Assembly (NCBI GenBank): GCA_034505955.1
Contig: JAPDQK010000002.1
Location: 124,001 to 188,000 of the forward strand
DNA length: 64,000 bases
Reading direction: 5' to 3'
DNA from: Zhuqueibacter pondensis
GTDB taxonomy: Bacteria; Zhuqueibacterota; Zhuqueibacteria; Zhuqueibacterales; Zhuqueibacteraceae
Positions within the stretch are counted from its first letter, which is position 1; each line of letters opens with the position of its first letter. The translations under genes were made by a program, and so were the position numbers. Shown piece after piece: positions 60,197-64,000 of this stretch. A model generated the notes under the pieces. The model saw only the letters and a program-made list of their open reading frames with translations. It was not told where the DNA came from and searched no databases.

Positions 60197-60823
60197 ATGA
60201 ACAATAGCATCACTGTTTCCATTCTCAGCCTCGGCCTCTTGCTTTTGATTGTGCCAACAAACGCCGGTGAGCTGAGATTAGTTTGGCAACCCAACACCGA
60301 ACCGGATCTGGCCGGATACATCATTTATTATGGCGCGCGCAGTGGGATATATTACCATCGCTTGCCGATTGGGAACCAAACACAGTACACGATCACTGGT
60401 TTAGACAGCGGGCGAACCTATTTCTTTGCCGTGACCGCCGTGGATACTGCAGGAAATGAGAGTGTCTACTCCAAAGAAATTGTCGGCCAGGCACAGGGCA
60501 GGCCGTCGCACAATCCAAACAGCCGATTACCGCAGCAGCACCGATTATTTCAGAATAATCCGAATCCCTTTCGTGTTCCCATCAATCGGATCACCATCAT
60601 TGCGTTCGACCTTTATGAAACCAGCCCGGTGAAGTTGGAAATTTTTGATCTTCTTGGCCGGCGCCTGATCACGCTGGTCGACAAAGAACTCAGCGCCGAC
60701 CGGCAACAGGTCTCTTGGAATGGCCGCGATCATCAAGGCCGGCCAGTCCGAGCCGGAGTGTATGTGTATCGCCTTCAGACTGGGCGAGAAACCTCCGTGC
60801 GCAAAATGGTTGTTTATCGCTGA
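60197..60823 (+). CDS. Secreted fibronectin type III protein with C-terminal sorting domain
   Basis: A 208-residue protein: signal peptide (1-22), FnIII domain (about 25-110; PNTEPDLAGYIIYYG, YFFAVTAVDTAGNE) and a C-terminal FlgD-Ig-like sorting domain (QNNPNPFRVP, VKLEIFDLLGRRLITLVD, GVYVYRL). The start at 60197 is chosen because it begins the signal peptide; an upstream ATG adds 36 residues without the pattern. Its FnIII is close to that of the large protein at 61464. Confidence 0.87.
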   Translation: MNNSITVSILSLGLLLLIVPTNAGELRLVWQPNTEPDLAGYIIYYGARSGIYYHRLPIGNQTQYTITGLDSGRTYFFAVTAVDTAGNESVYSKEIVGQAQGRPSHNPNSRLPQQHRLFQNNPNPFRVPINRITIIAFDLYETSPVKLEIFDLLGRRLITLVDKELSADRQQVSWNGRDHQGRPVRAGVYVYRLQTGRETSVRKMVVYR

Positions 60824-61029
60824 ACCTTTGGCAAGATGGGTTTTGTCCCTGCCTTTTGTTGATTCGCCTTCACAAAATAGCCAATGCCTCAGATTCCCCG
60901 GACGCAGTTTCACAGAATGACATCCATCGGAATTATTTTTCCACCAGTAAGTGAGGCATTACACAAAATACTTGCTTTTGGTTGTGACCTTGTTGAATTT
61001 TTATTAAAAGAATTTTACTGAACTTTGCA

Positions 61030-61206
61030 ATGGAGAAAATTATCCGACATCCGGAAATAGTTGTTGGCAATGAGTTGATTGTGACGCTCGATGAATACGG
61101 TAAAACCATCATGACAGCACCGGAAGCGGGCGCATCGATTGAATTCCTTGAAGCTGTCGTTTTGATTCCCGAACAAAAAATCATATGTAATAGCGGGTCA
61201 TCCTGA
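61030..61206 (+). CDS. Very small hypothetical protein
   Basis: A 58-residue frame starting MEKIIRHPEIVVGNELIVTLDEYGK, compact with no recognised motif and no strong ribosome site. It may be a real small protein or chance. Confidence 0.3.
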   Translation: MEKIIRHPEIVVGNELIVTLDEYGKTIMTAPEAGASIEFLEAVVLIPEQKIICNSGSS

Positions 61207-61404
61207 ATTCGATTTTTACCGGCGAAATCATCTGCCCGGTGCTCCTTATTCCCAGTTGACATTACGCTTTCGAAATCCTCTACGGTAATTTTTGTGTTTT
61301 CTCCTTTACCCCTTTCAGCCAGGTCTTTTTATTTTTCCGCATTTTCCCCACCTATTTTCAACAAATTCAAATCAAAGATTGTTTCTCTGCAAGTCAGCAT
61401 GAAA

Positions 61405-61420
61405 TGGCATGGCCTTTGCG
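61405..61420 (+). promoter_or_regulatory. Sigma-54 promoter of the large repeat protein gene
   Basis: TGGCATG-GCCT-TTGCG is a near-consensus match with correct spacing, about 45 bp upstream of the ATG at 61464. Same -24 and -12 bases as the site at 58741. Confidence 0.78.
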
Positions 61421-61463
61421 TTGGGATTTAAGAGGTTAAAAAATCATCGGAGGATTTCAGACC

Positions 61464-64000
61464 ATGCGACATCTTGCACGACATCATAGGGAATTGGTCG
61501 TGAGAATCTTGGTGGGCAGTGCCCTGCGATTGGTAGTTATTCTTTGTCTTGTCTTGAGCACGCTAAGCTTGAACCCCGCACCTGTGTCAGCAGGGTCTTT
61601 AAAAGCAAGCTGGAATGCGAATACCGAGCCGGATCTGGCCGGATACAAAATTTACTATGGCCGGTCTTCGAGAAATTACACGACTACCATCAATGTGGGA
61701 AAAGTTACGGAGTACACAGTTGATCAGCTAACCGAAGGAGTGGTTTATTACTTTGCCGTCACAGCGTATGATAATGCCGGCAATGAAAGCGGTTATTCGC
61801 AAGAAGTATCTGCGCAGGTTCAAGTTGTCGATCGTACCCCGCCCTCGGTCATCAGTGTGCAGATTAGTGATCGCAACACGGTCGAGATCGTGTTCAGTGA
61901 GACTGTTTCCATCAGCAGCGCGCAGGATAAAAGCAATTATGTCATTGACAACGGCATCACAATTACCAGCGCCACGTTGCAACCGGATAATCGCACGGTC
62001 AAGCTCGTGACCAGTTCGCACGAATTCGATAAAACATATCGTCTCACAATTCAAAAAATCGCTGATCGTGCGACCGTGCCGAATGTGATGACCCAGGCTG
62101 TCAGCTTCAACTATCTGCTGGCATCGGTGGACCGGACGCCACCGGCCGTTGCCAGTTTCCGGGCGGTCAATCCGCAAACTTTGTCAGTGGTGTTCAGTGA
62201 AGCAGTGAGTCTTGCCACGGCACAGAACAGCTCCAATTATTCGATCAATAACAACGTTACCGTTACGGGAGCCAAGCTCGAGAGCGATGCCAAAACGGTG
62301 ACACTGACGACGAGTGCGCATGCGATCGGTGTCAACTACACCCTCACCATTCGTGGTATCGCTGACCGTGCGCCGGTGCCCAATGTCATGACACAAGCCG
62401 CAAGTTTCAACTACGTGTTTTCGTCGGTTGATCGCACACCGCCCACCATTGTCAGTTTTCGCGCTGTCACTCAACAAACATTGGAAGTGGTTTTTGATGA
62501 AGCGGTGAGTTCGACGACCGCGCAAAACAGTGCAAATTACACAATCACTCCCGGCATCACAATACAGAGCGCCAAGCTGCAACAAGACACCCGGACGGTC
62601 GTCCTGACGACGAGCCTGCATGCTGTTGATGTCAATTATACTTTGACCATCCGCAGCATCGCCGATCGCGCCTCCACTCCGAATATCATGTCACAGCCGG
62701 CTGCATTTAATTATAGTTTTCATGCTGTGGATAATACGCCGCCGGCGGTTTCAAACGTGCGGAGTGTCAATGCCACGACCGTCGAAGTGCTGTTCAGCGA
62801 GCCGGTGACGGCGGCCAGTGCGCAAAACAAGGCCAATTATTCCATCAACAAGGGCATTACGATTTCGAGCGCGACGCTCCAGGCGGATCTGCGCTCGGTT
62901 AACCTGGCGACCAGCGCGCACACTGATGGTGAGGCGTACTTTCTCACCGTCAATAATATTGCTGACCGCGCCGCACCTTCCAACCTCATGACGCAAGCGG
63001 CGACTTTCACGTACATTTATCAGACGGAAGATCGCCAGCCTCCGGAAGTCAATGCCGTGAAGCTCACCGATTTGACACATCTGCTGATCGTTTTCAATGA
63101 GCGTGTCACCTCGGTGTCTGCGGAGAATGTCAGCAACTATCGCATCTCTGACAATATTAAAGTTGATGAAGCGCGGCTTGCCAGCAACGGTTTGGAAGTA
63201 ACTCTCACGACCTCGCCCCATCAATACAACAAAGACTACAACATCAGCATTGTCAATATCAAAGATCGCTCGCCGGCTGCAAACGCGATCGCTGCCAACA
63301 CGATGTTCACTTATTATCTGGCCAACAATCCGCATAATAATTATTTCGGTGTGGAAGACCTGCAGCCATTGCGCTATATTTTGGACAGTGTACGGGTGGG
63401 CGAAACGTATTACATCGACCGCCCCTATGTGGTGACGCAAATTCCAAACAGCAAACGCGGTTTGTTATGGATTAAAACCGCCAGCAATGATCGCAGCGAC
63501 ATCTCCGAGCAGTTCCTGGCGTTCACATTGACTTACGAGGCGAATATTTATGTCGCTTACGACAGCCGTGCCATCCAACCGCCGAATTGGCTGAAGAATC
63601 ATTTTACCCGGACCAACGAATCCATTGCTGTTTCGGAAAGCTCTGGGAAATTGAATCTTTGGAAAATGTGGAGTGCCCCCGGCCGTGTCATCTTCGGCGG
63701 CAACATGGCTTCTGGCGTGCAGGCTCCTGCGGGATCAGCCAACACCAGCCTGAGCATGTATGTGGTCCTGATTGAAAATGTACAAGCACCCAAATTTACG
63801 GATTCGCAAACACCGCAACGGTTCATGCTTTATCAAAATTATCCCAATCCTTTTTCACTCAGCGGTGCTCTTTCCGGAATGGGGTACACCAAGATTGATT
63901 ATTATCTCCAGGAGCAGCACTATGTCGTGCTGACGGTTCACAACGCGCTCGGCCAGATGGTTCGGAAATTGTACAGCGGGTTGTTACCGGCCGGGAATCA
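61464..64000 (+). CDS. Large secreted protein with FnIII, five Ig-like repeats and C-terminal sorting domain, 3' truncated by window
   Basis: At least 845 codons. Signal peptide (cleavage about residue 43), one FnIII domain (47-120) similar to that at 60197, then five repeats of exactly 100 residues (starting VDRTPPS, VDRTPPA, VDRTPPT, VDNTPPA and EDRQPPE), each with a SbsA/Big_5-like Ig pattern VFSExVS, NYxI and IADRA. A region of about 150 residues without clear family follows (YIDRPYVVTQIP, YEANIYVAYDSRA), then LYQNYPNPF, the start of a type IX-like sorting domain. The stop lies beyond the window. GGAGGA in front of the ATG and a sigma-54 promoter point to regulated expression. Probably a surface adhesin-like or matrix protein. 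Confidence 0.93.
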   Translation, partial: MRHLARHHRELVVRILVGSALRLVVILCLVLSTLSLNPAPVSAGSLKASWNANTEPDLAGYKIYYGRSSRNYTTTINVGKVTEYTVDQLTEGVVYYFAVTAYDNAGNESGYSQEVSAQVQVVDRTPPSVISVQISDRNTVEIVFSETVSISSAQDKSNYVIDNGITITSATLQPDNRTVKLVTSSHEFDKTYRLTIQKIADRATVPNVMTQAVSFNYLLASVDRTPPAVASFRAVNPQTLSVVFSEAVSLATAQNSSNYSINNNVTVTGAKLESDAKTVTLTTSAHAIGVNYTLTIRGIADRAPVPNVMTQAASFNYVFSSVDRTPPTIVSFRAVTQQTLEVVFDEAVSSTTAQNSANYTITPGITIQSAKLQQDTRTVVLTTSLHAVDVNYTLTIRSIADRASTPNIMSQPAAFNYSFHAVDNTPPAVSNVRSVNATTVEVLFSEPVTAASAQNKANYSINKGITISSATLQADLRSVNLATSAHTDGEAYFLTVNNIADRAAPSNLMTQAATFTYIYQTEDRQPPEVNAVKLTDLTHLLIVFNERVTSVSAENVSNYRISDNIKVDEARLASNGLEVTLTTSPHQYNKDYNISIVNIKDRSPAANAIAANTMFTYYLANNPHNNYFGVEDLQPLRYILDSVRVGETYYIDRPYVVTQIPNSKRGLLWIKTASNDRSDISEQFLAFTLTYEANIYVAYDSRAIQPPNWLKNHFTRTNESIAVSESSGKLNLWKMWSAPGRVIFGGNMASGVQAPAGSANTSLSMYVVLIENVQAPKFTDSQTPQRFMLYQNYPNPFSLSGALSGMGYTKIDYYLQEQHYVVLTVHNALGQMVRKLYSGLLPAGN
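61827..63326 (+). repeat. Five tandem 300-bp Ig-like-domain units
   Basis: Units begin at 61827, 62127, 62427, 62727 and 63027, with constant 300-bp length and moderate sequence identity. They are part of the coding region, not a DNA array. Confidence 0.93.

Larger units (their letters stand above)
60824..61463. other. Gap of 640 bp with repeat fragment, small frame and sigma-54 promoter
   Basis: A fragment of the dispersed repeat (GACGCAGTTTCACAGAATGACA) lies at 60901-60922. A small frame is described separately, and the promoter is at 61405-61420. The rest shows nothing. Confidence 0.55.

Noticed and set aside
61827..63326. CRISPR-like or satellite array
   Set aside because: The periodic units are 300-bp coding domains without constant repeat/spacer structure; no CRISPR array was found anywhere in the window.
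1..64000. tRNA or rRNA genes
   Set aside because: I scanned the intergenic stretches for tRNA T-loop and acceptor patterns and saw none; a covariance search would be decisive.

Overview
The window is about 64 kb of chromosome from a Gram-negative bacterium of the FCB type. The best guess is a candidate-phylum KSB1 or Calditrichota-like lineage. Evidence: moderate GC, several lipoproteins and secreted proteins, C-terminal FlgD-Ig or type IX-like sorting domains with the YPNPF motif, a NfeD/slipin pair and DUF4292/YfhO-type envelope proteins. This is inference from gene content; there is no rRNA gene, and I found no tRNA.

Layout. 1-6853: ordinary genes (ComM-type ATPase, STAS protein, DmpA-type aminopeptidase, DUF2905, NfeD protease, slipin, outer-membrane-like protein). 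6854-9842: an accessory strip with two toxin-antitoxin-like gene pairs, two small inverted-repeat elements and a 205-bp direct repeat. 9843-16108: the main discovery, a complete diversity-generating retroelement (DGR) on the minus strand. It has a reverse transcriptase (with an apparent MutS-like C-terminal domain), the accessory protein Avd, a template repeat (TR), and two target genes whose last codons are variable repeats (VR). One target is a TIR-domain protein, the other a secreted caspase-like protein. All 22 TR-to-VR differences that I count fall on template adenines. A retropepsin-like gene lies just upstream. 16109-19484: membrane protein, core methionine synthase-like protein, a four-helix-bundle gene broken by a 159-bp miniature element with a 6-bp target duplication, and a D-lyxose isomerase-like gene. 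19797-37012: a surface-polysaccharide and envelope cluster (TPR lipoprotein, DUF4292 lipoprotein, several glycosyltransferases, Wzx flippase, Gfo/Idh/MocA oxidoreductase, LbH acyltransferase, WecB epimerase, YfhO), interrupted by a MntA/HepT toxin-antitoxin pair whose toxin frame is split. 37262-48679: housekeeping and regulation (two PtsN-like EIIA proteins, HisS, TrmH-type methylase, CPBP protease, cyclophilin, S8 protease, patatin, Aur1-like PAP2, FabH). 48900-50640: a CARF-domain protein followed by a decayed cas6-like fragment. 50917-58368: conserved small proteins, HExxH metallopeptidase-like protein, hydrolase, Usp, Memo/AMMECR1 pair, dGTPase, ECF ATPase. 58369-64000: a sigma-54 activator gene and a large secreted protein made of five exact 300-bp Ig-like repeats, each preceded by a good sigma-54 promoter match.

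How it works together. In the DGR, TR RNA would be copied by the RT with Avd, with errors at adenines, and written into the 3' ends of the TIR and caspase genes. This would diversify the ligand-binding face of C-type-lectin-like DUF1566 domains joined to cell-death-type effector domains. The region around it is full of short non-autonomous inverted-repeat elements, at least one of which has clearly moved. The polysaccharide cluster would build and export a surface glycan. The sigma-54 activator may control the neighbouring secreted proteins.
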